A DNA stretch of 64,000 nt from Carposina sasakii (taxonomy: Eukaryota; Arthropoda; Insecta; Lepidoptera; Carposinidae): positions 16,926,001 to 16,990,000 of the forward strand of contig CP053148.1 in NCBI GenBank assembly GCA_014607495.2, written 5' to 3'. Shown piece by piece: positions 23,182 through 36,300 of this stretch. Positions within the stretch are counted from its first letter, which is position 1. The number at the start of each line of letters is the position of its first letter. Under the pieces are notes generated by a model. It saw only the letters and a list, made by a program, of their open reading frames with translations, was not told the DNA's origin and made no database searches. Made by a program: the position numbers and the translations under genes.

Positions 23182-23470
23182 ATGATGAATTTGGTAAGAG
23201 CGAGATGTCTCACTTTTAAACGTCAAATCCACAGAGCTAAGTAATAACTAGACAAGGCAAGTGTTTCTTCTTGGTGTAAAAATAGTCTTAAGAATTAGAA
23301 TAGACACTCGTTCTTAAGCCAGGATTGAGTGAATTAGGGCTGATAGAAGTGGTTTGCAATCCCTTTTTACACACCAAGTAGAAACACTTGCCTTGTCTAG
23401 TTATTACATAGCTCTGTGGATTTGACGTTTAAAAGTGAGACATCTCGCTCTCACCAAATTCATCATACGC
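23182..23470. repeat. Fold-back element with ~95-bp arms
   Basis: ATGATGAATTTGGTAAGAGC ... CTAGACAAGGCAAGTGTTTC at the left is mirrored by GAAACACTTGCCTTGTCTAG ... CTCACCAAATTCATCAT at the right, with a centre of about 100 bases. Not the same sequence as family A next to it. Confidence 0.8.
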
Positions 23471-25010
23471 GTGCAGCTGTATCTAAATGTATGTACTATT
23501 CTTTATATTTAAATCCGATAACTCTATATTCATATGAGAACGATACACCTAGCTATATTTCATCATCGCCGGAAGTGTAAGGAGAGTGTTTTCCATGTGA
23601 AAATGGAATGTCATTGAAAGTAAGTAATATCGAAATTGGATTTTTTTTATGCCGATATGAAATCCATAAATGACTTTATTTTCTCGTAAATTAAGCTGTA
23701 CAAATATGAAGACTGGGTTCATTGGCTGGCCGAAAGACAGTTTGTAATTTTATTTTAGTTGAACGAAATCTTATGTTTTACTATTGCAATCTATATGCCT
23801 TTGCCAAATATGTACAACTATAGATATAAGTAAAAAAAGTATATAATAAATGTTATTCATATATAATTGTGTTTTAATTGGTGTTTGATAAATATGAAGT
23901 TTTTCTCTGGAATAGAGACATTATTTAATATTTACTATCGTACTGGAGATTGATATAGATACATTATTTGATCCTAATTAAATTCTGTATCAAAAGAATT
24001 GAAGGTATTTATATAATCTACGATCTATAATTTTAATCTCGATAATTGCAACAGAATTGTTGCAAGAGCCCGGCAACAGATTTAAGGTCACGGTGGCGTT
24101 TTGCGCATGCGCACGTTCCGTAGAGCAGAGACAATAACGAAGCTTAACGTTAGGTACTGTATATGCCAAGCTACCCTTATGATATGCTAGGCAGGAGGGC
24201 CATAACATTTGTTTGTATACATGCGAATGATTTGTCAATATTTATTTATGATGTAAGTACCTTGTCTTGCGAATATTTTTTCTGTGTATATTTTGGATTT
24301 ACAATTTTCTTCCCAAAGATTGTGAGCTTTCTCCACAAACTAAACATATGTCATTATAATTATGATTTTTTGACACTATGCTAATCTTCGATGGTTGTTA
24401 TTAATACTCATGTGCTCAAGTCTAAAAATGATCTTTTCATTTGTAAATTGAAATTAAATCAGGATATCTGTGCATAAAGAGGTATCGCTACTATTGAAAG
24501 CGATTAACCTTTTTAAAAATACTAAATTTGTTTGCTTCTTATGTGAATATATTAATTTATGAATCACTGCTCAATTATACATTAAAGAACATGCAAATTG
24601 AGAACGATATCGCGTTTTATTCTGCGTAGTAGCGTCATCTATGGAGTGGTGGAATTAGAGTGAGAGGGTTCGAACAAAGCAATCCCCTCACATGCGCATG
24701 GAAAATCTTTGTGTAGCTACCTATAGTAATAAATTTCAAACGTAAGAACATGCAGAAGTCGGAGATAGAGTTGATTCCTTTAAAACAGTAATAATAAGTT
24801 GAAATTCTGAAGGTAACGGGTATCTTCATTAATATGATAATCATAATTGATTAAATACATAAATAGAAAATTGTAGCGATTAAATTTCATAGAGAACACA
24901 ATGACTGTAATTTTTTTCTACTACCTCTTCGACGTGTCTTTTTTATTATTAAAATAATTGCAATTAATTTTTATTTGTCGGGTTATAACCATTTTCGATA
25001 TAGAAAATAA
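23471..25010. other. No gene seen
   Basis: AT-rich sequence. A short GC-rich piece at 24065-24125 has no open frame that I can use. Chance frames only. Confidence 0.45.
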
Positions 25011-25463
25011 TTGAATTTTTTGACTCCAAGCCAATGGGCAGCGTTCGGGAAACTACGGAGCTTATTTGTGTCCAAGATACCCCAGTCCTTAAAGACGAAG
25101 ATATTCAACCAGTGCGTGCTGCCGGTGATGAAGAGAGCTATGCTCGGGATTTCTCTGCGTGATCGAATCAGAAATGAGATCCGCAGACGTACAAAGATCA
25201 TCTACATAGCTCAACGGTCCAGCAAGCTGAAGTGGCAATAGGCGGGGCACATAGCTCGAAGAACTGATGGCCGATGGAGTCGAAAAGTTCTAGAGTGGAT
25301 ATCACGTATGGGCAAACGCAGCGTGGGAAGGCCACCCGTGAGGTGGACGGACGACCTGGCCAAGGTTGCGGGCGTCAGTTGGATAAAGGCTGTTTCCGAC
25401 CGGTTGGGGTGGAGGTTATTGGGCGAGGCCTATGTCCAACACTGGACTTCCCAGGGCTGTAAA
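25011..25463 (+). pseudogene. RTE-type retrotransposon ORF2 C-terminus, broken
   Basis: Conceptual reading gives WAAFGKLRSLFVSKIPQSLK, then QCVLPVM running straight into RAMLGISLRDRIRNE. The stretch of about 20-25 residues that RTE proteins normally have between these blocks (TYGSETW...) is deleted. A stop follows KLKWQ at 25239-25241 where tryptophan is usual. Later blocks AGHIARRTDGRW and GKRSVGRPPVRWTDDLAKVA are in shifted frame. The copy ends GGCCTATGTCCAACACTGGA and a TGATGATGA tail. Inactive, 5'-truncated. Confidence 0.85.
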
Positions 25464-26477
25464 TGATGATGAAAACAATTGAACATTAAATTTTAATCGG
25501 AGAAATGCAAAAAATCTCTCAAGATTGGTTTTTGAAATTGGTTGTAAACGGGCTTGACCTATTTCGCTCAGTACCTATAGGTTTACTTACTCATTCCGTG
25601 TACTTAGTGAGTACTAGGATACCATAGCGCTAAAGATGTAGTCTGTCGCCTGAATTCACTATCTCGCTTATACGAATGCACCATGCACATGCTACTGACT
25701 CAAATATTACTGCGGTTGCGCTCTGAAGTGTTGGTAGGTTCAAATTTTACCGATGCACCTAACGTCACTCACCACGTTACCCAGGACAACAAAATGAAAT
25801 TATTTATTTGACATAAAAGCATAGGTACACAACTATTTGTCAATTGTAATTTTTTATACATATGTTACTTTCTATCTTTCTATACATATTTGTTACGGTC
25901 CGTCAAGAATAAGTTGGCGTTTTGGGGCTTTATCCACCATCATAAAATTTATAATGGTTATCTAGCTGCTAAAGTCATTCTCCTTTATAAAAACCAACAT
26001 TAGGTTTGACAGACCATATGATTCTACTATTACTGTCACACTACATATTTGCTTACAGCTTGTTATACTACGTAGCTAAAGTTAGAGCTCTAGGGTTGCT
26101 TACATGGTTGCTCTCAAAGACCTCTCTCAGTCAAGATAATATCTTAGGAATACTTTATTAGTGTAGAGTTAAATAGATAAATTATCAAGAGCTTTCTAGT
26201 AAGAGTCACCTTACGTGACCGCTATCAAACCTATTCCTCCCGAGATCTTGAGTCCCGCGAGAGACTAGCCAGAGCTTATGTCATTTTAGGTAATCTTGTA
26301 ACAGGTGGGTACATAAATATAGTAGTAATAACTTCAATTATATTTACATTTGTTATCACAATTATAGAGCATGAACTTGGTTTGAACATTATTTTTATGC
26401 GCTTCGTCGATTTCAAAATAAACACATAGGTATTATAAATAAGTAGTCATTAGTAGGTGGATATCGTACAACTGTAC
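25464..26477. other. No gene seen
   Basis: No exon or repeat recognised. The two ends are covered by the RTE fragment and the MITE. Confidence 0.4.
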
Positions 26478-26868
26478 ATACAGGATGTTTTTTCGTTGCC
26501 ACCCTTAACGAAGGGTACGCACTCCATACATCAAATAAAGTAAGTTTATGCCGAAAAAAATGCTGGGAAATGATGTAAATTTTTTCGAATAAAATTTTTT
26601 AATCACTTGATTGGACGAAATTTATTGTATCCAGTGTTTATGCTAGTTTTTTCATAGACAGATATTAATTATTTCTCGTGACAAAATCTTGCTACGCGCG
26701 TCTATATGCATATATGTAGAAAAACGCAGTCTATTTACTCAACTTTGGACCCTAATATCTTGGGAACCAGACACTTCCCAGGTATGCTTCCATGGAGAAA
26801 AATGATCGTGATGATGAGGAGATTCCGTAGTTTTCGGGAACGTTGACGACCAAAAATCATTCTGTATA
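26478..26868. repeat. MITE family B copy
   Basis: ATACAGGATGTTTTTTCGTT to ATCATTCTGTATA. Near-identical to 43841-44220 over the internal TACTCAACTTTGGACCCTAA and AAAATGATCGTGATGATGAG blocks. Confidence 0.75.
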
Positions 26869-28068
26869 TACCTCTACTTCAGACTCGGTAGAACTCGACG
26901 GATAATAAATAATTCTGGATTTTCTTTTCTCCAAAAATCCACCCTCGCTAAGCTTGACAGGCATGAAATTAAAATGACATTCGAGAATGCACTGATAAGT
27001 AATTTTTTTGTTTTTGTCCACCTAGAATTTAGACAGCTTGGATTTTGGTGTCATTAAAATAGAAATAAATGTTAAATATTCTATCAAGCAAAGAATTACA
27101 AGCAGAATAAGATTCGTGACGATTTGATAGTCAAACAGATGTAAAATAGTTCAACATGGGGTTACATGAACATAACTCCTTTCTTAACATGAGACTCTAG
27201 TACTTTATTCGCGAAATTGTGCACTTCTGCATGCATTTTATGCATTTTTATTGATATTTACGGGTAGCAACTACATATCTTAGGGAATTGAACTAGTGGG
27301 AATAATATGAGATACTCGTATATCAGATATAAAATTAATATTGTGCATAAATTTTTTGCCAATTTTCGAGACAAAACTAATTAATGTCTGATATACCTAA
27401 GTAGACGAGAAAGCTGAAAAGCTAGTTTAAGCTGTATTTTATTATTTGCGAGAAATGATATCCGCTTCTCGAAGGGCTGTCAATGTTAATTTACCAAAAC
27501 AACTTATCAAATCCATAAGTAAAATGAATCACATTACTATTATTATTTACTATTATACCTAATAGATGACAGGTTGGTCGGTCACGGGTCACGCACCACG
27601 ATACATAATAATATAATACATACTACGAGTATCTATAGAAATTGTTGTCCATCAAGTACTAGTATAGCAGAGCCCGACAGCGGTGACGCCAATACCACAG
27701 ATTATAATACTATATAATTCACTGTTCCGAACTCCTCACCGGCTGAGATAATGAGCATGCGTGAACAACATGCGACTGACTCCAAATAATCCTGAAATTG
27801 ATTATGCAGGGCGATTGTACAAAAACCACGATCATTATAATAAGTTCCTGAAACGAAATAGAAATATAAGTATCTTTGAAAATAATCAAGTTTAGGTACC
27901 TATTTGTTTATGGATCATATATTATAGGTATAGATAATATAATTAATACAAGGTGTTTAATTCATGCTAAATTATCTTTATGTTTCTATATACTACAAAT
28001 GTTTGCAAAATATAGTCATATTGAAAGCTATAAAAAATACGTATAAAATTTTCTTTCCTTGAATGATT
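26869..28068. other. No gene seen
   Basis: About 1.2 kb without a recognisable exon. It could contain the missing first exon of the SLC36 gene, but nothing marks one. Confidence 0.35.
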
Positions 28069-28391
28069 CAGAATGATTTTTCGTTGCCACCTTTAACGAA
28101 GGGTACGTACTCTATACATCAATTAAAGTAAGATTATGCCAAAAAAAAATGCTGGGATATTTATTATAACGAATTTTAGCTCACCTAACCTCAAGATAAC
28201 AAACCCCAGTTCAACTAATTACTTGATAGAACGAATTTTTACTTGTTCCCTTCCGATTCGTTATATTGAGGTTACACTGTATCTTGGGAACCAGACACTT
28301 CCCAGGTATGATTCCATGGAGAAAAATGATCGTGATGATGAGGAGATTCCGTAGTTTTCGGGAACGTTGACATCCAAAAATCACCCTGTAA
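28069..28391. repeat. MITE family B copy, internally altered
   Basis: Both ends of the family are present (CAGAATGATTTTTCGTTGCC and ATCACCCTGTA), as is AAAATGATCGTGATGATGAG. The middle third from about 28165 to 28270 does not match the other copies and is shorter, so it has been replaced or rearranged. Confidence 0.65.
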
Positions 28392-28771
28392 AGACATCTT
28401 CCTTCCCTTCTTCCTGCTCCTATCCATCCTTATTCTTCTTTCGCAAACTGGCCGGCGCGGGCGGCAGCGGCACTCCAGCGGTCCAACTTCAAGCACTCCA
28501 ACTTCCAGGCCAGCCGAACCTTTTTCTACCCTAATGGGTCAGGCCACACCACAAGTGACCGGTGCGTAGTCGCGCGCCGAGAATTTTGCCCGGGCACGGG
28601 TACTATGCCCGGGTACTATCCCCAAGGCCCGCAACCCGGAGCGTATTTTTGCGCTTACGACGACCCACGTCCAATACAAATACAACATTTCAGAACATAA
28701 TCTTTTCTAAGTTTACTCATACTTACAAACAAATCTATGAATAGTATGCCTTACCATGTATCTATACTTAT
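28392..28771. other. GC-rich patch of unknown nature
   Basis: From about 28448 to 28665 the sequence turns GC-rich (GGCCGGCGCGGGCGGCAGCG, GCCCGGGCACGGGTACTATG, with the GCCCGGGTACTAT block partly repeated). Both strands have short open frames without a domain. It might be a piece of a transposon or a promoter. I cannot tell which. Confidence 0.3.
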
Positions 28772-28876
28772 AACAGTGGGGTAAGCACGAACCTTTTTAC
28801 GCAAGCAAAATCTATCTGATTTAACAGTTTGACGATATCATTACGGACTATCGAGAGGTTCGTGCTTACCCCTCAG
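28772..28876. repeat. MITE family I copy
   Basis: GTGGGGTAAGCACGAACCT at the left and AGGTTCGTGCTTACCCCTCA at the right are perfect inverted ends. Shorter than the copy at 5151 by about 20 internal bases. Confidence 0.75.
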
Positions 28877-30222
28877 GATACGATCTCGTCCGTGTAAGCT
28901 TTAGAATTCTCGTTTCCATAGGAATTTCGGGAAATACTGGATCATTTGTCCAAGTCCAACCAACACAGACACACAAAAAAACATCAAAATCGATAGATTT
29001 TTGGATTCTATTAGTTACTATTCGGAAGTTCAAATCTACAAAATTAAATGGTGTTTGCCATCACCCATTTACTCACCAAGATTATCTTTCTATTTTACCG
29101 GGGCTCTGTAACTAACATGGAACAGCAAATAGTGTTTAATACGCGTGCGTGCAACTTGATTACCCGATGCACACACATGCATTTCTGTAACTTTACCTCT
29201 TGTTGCTTATGTGATACTGGTACCGATCGGAGAAAATTTCTTATTTTTCTACATTTGAGGTAAACTAGAAAAAAAAGGTTTCCTTGACGATTGTCTCGTG
29301 TTTGTTATTTTAGTTCAAAAATTAAAATTTGTTTTGAATCTGGGAATGACCAAATGATACAAACTATGTACTCAAAAGGTAGATAATCGCACTGTATGTC
29401 AAAAGTTACTATGAATTAATTATTGTTAAGATAATTATCTAGTGCTTCTATGCTGCTCTGGGAGTGAAAAAAAAACCTATAATAAATTACAGCTGCTTCT
29501 CTTCCCGGGCATACTGTTCAAGTCAGTAGAGAGACAAGAGGATCTTAGTGTTTTGTAAGCGATGGGCTGACCACCTGTGACTTCCAATCGAACTTGGACA
29601 TCTTAAGTATACCTTCAAAAATGGTTAGAAGTGGCACTATGTGGTTCTATCGGCCCTTGGTGCTCTGCCTACCCCGTAAGTAAGGGATAAAGGAATAATT
29701 ACTCGTATATGTATGTATGTAATTATCTATTTGTGTGTGTGCAGTGTGCCTTAGTTGTGAGCGCATTTTGTTATGTCCTGTTAAACCACCTCTTTATTCA
29801 TAATGCTCTGGTAGTTTCAGGCTATGCAGTCTTACACAAATATTTTCGTATATGGAAAGAAAACTTTCTGAAAAGTTACGTAGCTGTATTTCAGGGCAAG
29901 GTTTTATTCATTATCATTTGAAATATGTAACTTTCGGTAGATTTTTAAGAATTTTTTTTGAGCCATTTGGCTAAATGCACACTTAGATCAATCTTTAGCT
30001 ACTGCTATGAATCTTTTAAGTAGGTAAGTAAGTTACATGTAATGTAATTGATATAGAGATAGCGTAGTTTTACTCCAGGGTTCAACCATATAGATAAGTT
30101 AATGTTATTTTGTGTGTAAAATTATTTATGAATTTTATCTCAAAAAGAATATACGTTACTCTCTCATGATTATTCTGTGCGGATGTTAAGATTATTAAAA
30201 AAAAATCACCTTATTGTTTCAG
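28877..30222. other. Upstream of the first placed SLC36 exon; no exon seen
   Basis: I looked for a short exon ending two bases into a codon before a GT donor, as the phase of the exon at 30223 requires, and found none that stands out. Chance frames of 70 codons occur. Confidence 0.35.
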
Positions 30223-30345
30223 TAACACCGACAACTATGGCGTGTTCCAGTCTCGCGAACAGATTTTGGACAATAAGACACCGGAAGGGATGGAGAACGG
30301 AAAGGCAGGCGATGAAGCCAGCCACCAAGTCACACATCCCACTTC
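30223..30345 (+). CDS. SLC36 exon a (cytoplasmic N-terminus)
   Basis: Acceptor TTGTTTCAG, donor GTAAGC. Begins with base 3 of a codon and ends with TC of the serine completed in exon b. Encodes NTDNYGVFQSREQ ... HQVTHPT, hydrophilic, leading into the HPTSY motif. Confidence 0.85.
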
Positions 30346-33300
30346 GTAAGCTCTTTTACAATGCATAAAAACATACGAGTTAGTTAATTCTCATATTTTT
30401 CGCTCCCGAGGGAATATCGGGATATCTATAGACGTTTGCTCACACATAGGTATTTCGGTACTGAATTAAAAGCATAACTAACTATGTATAAAGTTAGTAA
30501 TAACTATAAGTTACTTACCTACTTATCTTTGTGTGTGTGTGTGTGTGTTGTATTAACAGCAGCGAAAATTTTACCTAACTAAAACCAGACGTAGAGTGTT
30601 GATGTCATACTAACAGTTTCGATGCACCATTAGACTTTTAGTGTAATGTGTAGTAATGCACAACATTACTAATATATTGTAACGTATAGTTATACAATCT
30701 AAGTGTCAAGGACTGGAATTGTGAGGCATCGAAAAGTCTAATGGTGCATCGAAACAGTTAGTATGACATTAGCACTCTATGACATCTTATACCTCTATGA
30801 TAAAATAAATGCCGTTTCATAATATGGATTAATAATTATTATTAATCAAGTTTCTGTTAAATCTGACATGAAAATGAAGTGGTCTTAATCTAAGTTCTGT
30901 ATGTAACCTTTACCCATGCTCTACCTACAAAAATTCTAAATCAATTAACAAGGAACATTTTATTTTTAGTTACGGGGAGACAATGCTGCACATATTTAAG
31001 GGTAACATCGGCTCCGGTTTGCTGGCCATGGGGGACGCTTTCAAGAACGGAGGAATTATCTTCGCTCCTATCATGACCGTCATACTAGGAATCATTAGTG
31101 TCCACGCGCAGCATCTTTTGGTAATTTCCTCGCAGACATATTTCTGTTTTATGAACCCATTTTTGAATAACAGAAAGCCATATCAATCCGTTTATGTATG
31201 ATCTATTAGGGTAAAGACACACGGACTGCAGTTCAACTGCAAAATTGTAGTTCCAATGTAGTTTGATTGCAGTTGGCACGACTGCAATGAAACTGCAAGC
31301 GAACTGCCTCTAAGGTGCAGTTTGATTGCAGTTGGTGTGCAGTTACACGGTACGTTACCAATACACAGCATACAATAAACAGCGTGTAAGTGACAGTCAG
31401 GCACGTAGTAGGCACACTTCAAAGCATGAATCTGAGGCGAAACCCATTGAAATTATTTGCAGGATAATTCTTAAGTTATCTACACTTTTCACTTGTCTGT
31501 CTATAACATCCTATGTAGTACTTTATAACCGCCGGTTTTCGACAATTTATCTCAGTAAAATATATCATCATCATTCTCAGCCCTGGGAAGTCCACTGCTG
31601 AATATAGGCCTTCCCCAACAATCTGCATTCCGACCGGTTGGAAGCAGCCTGCATCCAACCGACGCCCGTGACCTGTATATAATATATTTGACATAAAACA
31701 ATTTGCCCTAAGAAACCTAATGATGAACATTTCTGTAGCTGGATTGTTCAGAAGAGATGCGTAACCAGACGAAGAAGGAGAAGCCGCCGAGCTTCGCGGA
31801 GACCGTAAAGCTGGCCTTCGAGAGCGGACCTCCTCGGCTGAGGGCTCTGGCCAACACCATGAAGTTCCTCGTCAACGTGTTCCTCTGCGTCACGCAGCTC
31901 GGCTTCTGCTGTGTCTACATTGTGTTTATTGCCAATAATATTAAATTGGTAAGTTACATTTTATTTTATACAGCCGGCCATAATACATTCAAATGTATAC
32001 CACACCTACTTTTTACCGTTACTACCGTTTTATGCACACAAATACATCAATCTTGAGTTCACTAACGACGCCAATTAAAAATGCCCCCGTTGGAACTTTG
32101 ACATTACAAGGCGAATATTGTACAATTTTCGCTATCGCTTTGCTATTACAAATTAGGTAATCAGGGGGCCGGTCCGCGCGATTCAAGCGACTGGACCACG
32201 TCCTTACAGCACGCCGACTCTAAATCGCCCCTTTTTTATAAATTGAATTCACGGTGCCAGCAAGCTTACACCTTTCGGACGACCTGTAGTTAGCGTGCTG
32301 GCGACGACGTGCAGGGGCCGTACCGTTGCCGTGCTGAGATAGTGTGCTATGAGTTAACCTTAAATAGGAGCAAGCCATAATAAACAATAAATTCTTAGCG
32401 ATGATAGATGATGATTGATTTCAGATACTAGACCAATATGGCATCCAAATAGACCTGTCGATCCATATGATCTTCGTCGTGGTACCGGTCCTCCTATCTT
32501 GCATGGTTCGCAACCTCAAGTACCTGACCCCGTTCTCCACCGTTGCCAACATCATGATGTTCATTGGTGTCAGCGTGGTGGTGTACGAGGCGGCGCAGGA
32601 CCTGCCTCCAATTCAAAGCAGGGATTATTTGGCGACGTGGCAGCAGCTGCCCCTGTACTTTGGGACAGCGATATATGCTTTTGAGGGTATTGGGTTGGTA
32701 AGTAATATTATATGTTAGTTTGGAGAAAGAGGATGTTATATTTCTTGTAATAAAAGGAGTTTGGAAATAGCATTATCGAGTAAAAGTTACCGAGTAAATA
32801 CATTTGAACATGATACCATTTTCTTGTACATTCAGTAATTAAATATTAAATTCAACTTGACTAGTAAAAAAAAGTTCAGACAATGCCAGTCATATTGCTT
32901 ATACAGAATGTAACAAAAAGGGTATGTTAAGCGAAAAGCTATGTAAATAGCCCACTGTAGAGAACCTATCCACAAAATTTGAGACCCGAAATCACATGTT
33001 TATTTTTCCCGACAGTATGGAGAATTTTTAAATATATCAGGAATTTTCATACAATCTTGAAAAATAAAAATGTGATTTCGAGTCTCAAATTTTAGAAATA
33101 GATTCTCTATAGTGGGCTATTTACATAGCTTTTCGCTTAACATACCCTTTCTGTTACACCCTGTATAAAATTGTATTCAACAGGCATAAATAATAGTATC
33201 ACGTAAATAAGGCTTCACTATAAAGTAGTAAAGTCTTACTTATTATTATATACAGGTGGGTATATGCTGAACCAGTGTGTTTAGTTATACGAAAGTGTTA

Positions 33301-36300
33301 TTACTCGCAGGAAATGTATTTTTGATTTGATTATCAGTAATCTTTAGCAATTTTTGTTTGAAAATCATCTTTCGGTTAAAATTTTATTTTAAAGTTATTA
33401 GGCCTAGTTAAACGAACTAACCCATTTTTTTCTGAGAATTTGAAATTTGTTTTCGGAAAATTATGGAATTTTCCTGCGAAAATTTTAAGTGTTTTCCGCT
33501 TCAGATCATGGTCTGAATGTACTGAACCTACACCCTTTTTAATTTTCAGCTAACTAAACTCATAAGGGGCTCGCAAAATACATGACAAAAAATATTTATT
33601 CTAAAACAACACTCATCACATAACATGTTAGTAAACATCAACGAACAAACAATACAAAACACAACTAGCATGTGGTGTGTGATGGATGTACCAGCAAAAT
33701 GGACTTTGTATTACCTAACTTTTTTAACTGTGATGAAACTTGACCCAGAGATAGACTTTAGTTTACTCTTAATTGGTAGTTAGGTTACATATTATACCAA
33801 CCGGAAACATACGATTTGAGGCCGAAATGTTTTATGAAGGTTGTCTGGCGTGTATGGCATGCACTTAAGAAATTATTTAGTCATACATGTTTGTTTGATT
33901 TACTCGTATTGCAATTAGGTTCAGACCAAACATATCGATAAGGATAATGTTCAGACCGTATTTATTTTTCCGGTCATGGCAGCCTTATACGCAGAAGATA
34001 TTACAGAATACAAGTGTGTGGCCCAATGGGGCGGAAAGGCGATTTGATCAAATATATCCGGCGCAGGACCAACGACTTTATGTTCAGAACACGAGAAAAG
34101 TGACGAATTTAAAATATTAAAATGCGTACATGAAATAAATTCAGTGGTACAGGCCCGTGACCGGAATCGAACCCACGTCTTCCGTCAGAAACATGTAAAT
34201 CATTGGACTATCATGATGAAATGAATAAACCTATAATAAGCATGAACGTATAAAGAATAAAGGAACAGAGTGTTGTGACTACACAGAGTGAAGCGTTCAT
34301 AGTAAGCTCGGCAATGATATTCCATGGAGTAGGGATGTATATTGACGAGTTATCCACCCACACATACAAACCATAGTAAGGTCGGCGCCTACTGGAGAAT
34401 ACGCACACATGCCCAACGCGCCGCCATTTCAGTGCTTCAATCTGTGCAGTGACAGCATTACGTCCGATGTTATTCATACGTTCATATAATAAGTTAATGA
34501 GTAGGTGGGTTACCTACGTAGTGCGGTATCTACATAGCATCGAATACGGAATATATGGTAGTTGGTTACAATACAATAAGAGGAAATGAAACAATAAGGG
34601 AAACAAAGTGGTCCATTTATACGCCATACAGTGAATAGATAACTGACAATAATTGCTCTACCTATTACGAAGATAATCTAGATTTATATACAACTTGATT
34701 TCATTAAAAAACTTACGTAATCTTCTTCTATATCTATTATCTATTACATATAATAAAATTGTAACGGATCGATGTTTGTGCACGCTAATCTCAGAAACGG
34801 CTAAACCGATTTCGATGCAGTTTTCAGGAATATATTGTGACAGGTCCCACTTAACATATAGGCTACTTTTTATCCCGGGAAAATATTTTTATCCCGGATA
34901 ATTTCGACATTTTGTTTTTTCTGCAGTCCTATCGGACGGATTCGCGGGCGTACACTAGTGTATAATATGTCTACGAGTAGGTACATTAGCTTGCCTAAGC
35001 GTAGCGTAAGTATACGTGTATGAATAGTAGTTTTAAATACTTAGATTTAAAAAAAGTAAAAACGCAATATTATTAGTACACAGAAAATAAAAACGTAGAG
35101 TCGAGGAACTTGGGGCGTTTTTTCTGACGACGAGATAGCAATTTGTCTCTGATCTTTGGCCCGCTATGCGATCTCCTTCATGATCTTCAGCTTCTGACCA
35201 CCTCATTTTGGGAACACGGCGTGTATATAGGTATATGTCAAATAACAACTTATTTTTAACTCGGATCAAATAGATTCTTCGTTTCTATATAGTAAATTTA
35301 ATAGTTACGATGGTCTATTTATTGGTACGGTCTATTATTTTGTTAAAAATTGTCACTTAGATATCACCCGAGGAGGGTTAGCGTCAAGCAGGTAGCCGGC
35401 CGTAAAACAAATGCCAAATCTTTAGCAATGTGATCTTCGAAAGAAATTTCGCTGACCCCATAAATGATGGAAGATGATGATTAGGCCTATTATGGATCAC
35501 GCGGACGAAACCTTTGAAAATCTAATTATAATATACAATTCCCTTTCAAGGTCTTGCCACTGAAGAACGAGATGAGGCGTCCGGAGCTCTTCCAGAAGCC
35601 GTTTGGTGTGTTGAACGTCAGCATGGTGATTGTGGGCAGCATCTTCATCGCAGTCGGTATGCTGGGATACCTGAAGTGGGGGGACGAGGTGCAGGGCAGT
35701 CTCACTTTGAACTTACAACCGGGACAAGTGTGAGTACTTGTCTAAAACTGGTTTAACACATTCGATGTCATTGTACTTGCTTTGAGACAAGTTGTGGTCT
35801 GAAAATAGGGTATCCATCGTTATATTCGTATTGCTATGCAATCTACGATTAGGTTCTTGTGGGAGACCTATGTTCAGCAGTGGAGTTATCTTGCTGAAGC
35901 GGCGCCACGCAAGTGCATCATCGACTAATGGCGTTAATGCAAATTCGTAATGTATTGAATTGTATTCGAAGGTTCAAACTGTGTTACATGCTAGATACTC
36001 GGATCATTCCCTCCCGTATTACCGAACTATATAGCGAAAGTAATGCGATTTTATGCGAAAGCAAAATTGTACAATATTCGCCGTATTCATAACTTGTAAA
36101 ATTCGTAACAACAATCAAACAATCACACCACGAACATTGTAAAATTTTCGCTGTCACATTGCTATTGCGTTGCTACTGCTTTGCCTTTGCAAGATACGTA
36201 ATCGCATATTGGCTACTGATCGCAACTGTAGCCTGTGATCGCAATATGAGTTTTCAGATTTGAGGGCTTGCCGAGAGTGTAGCACGTAATAGGACCAGTT

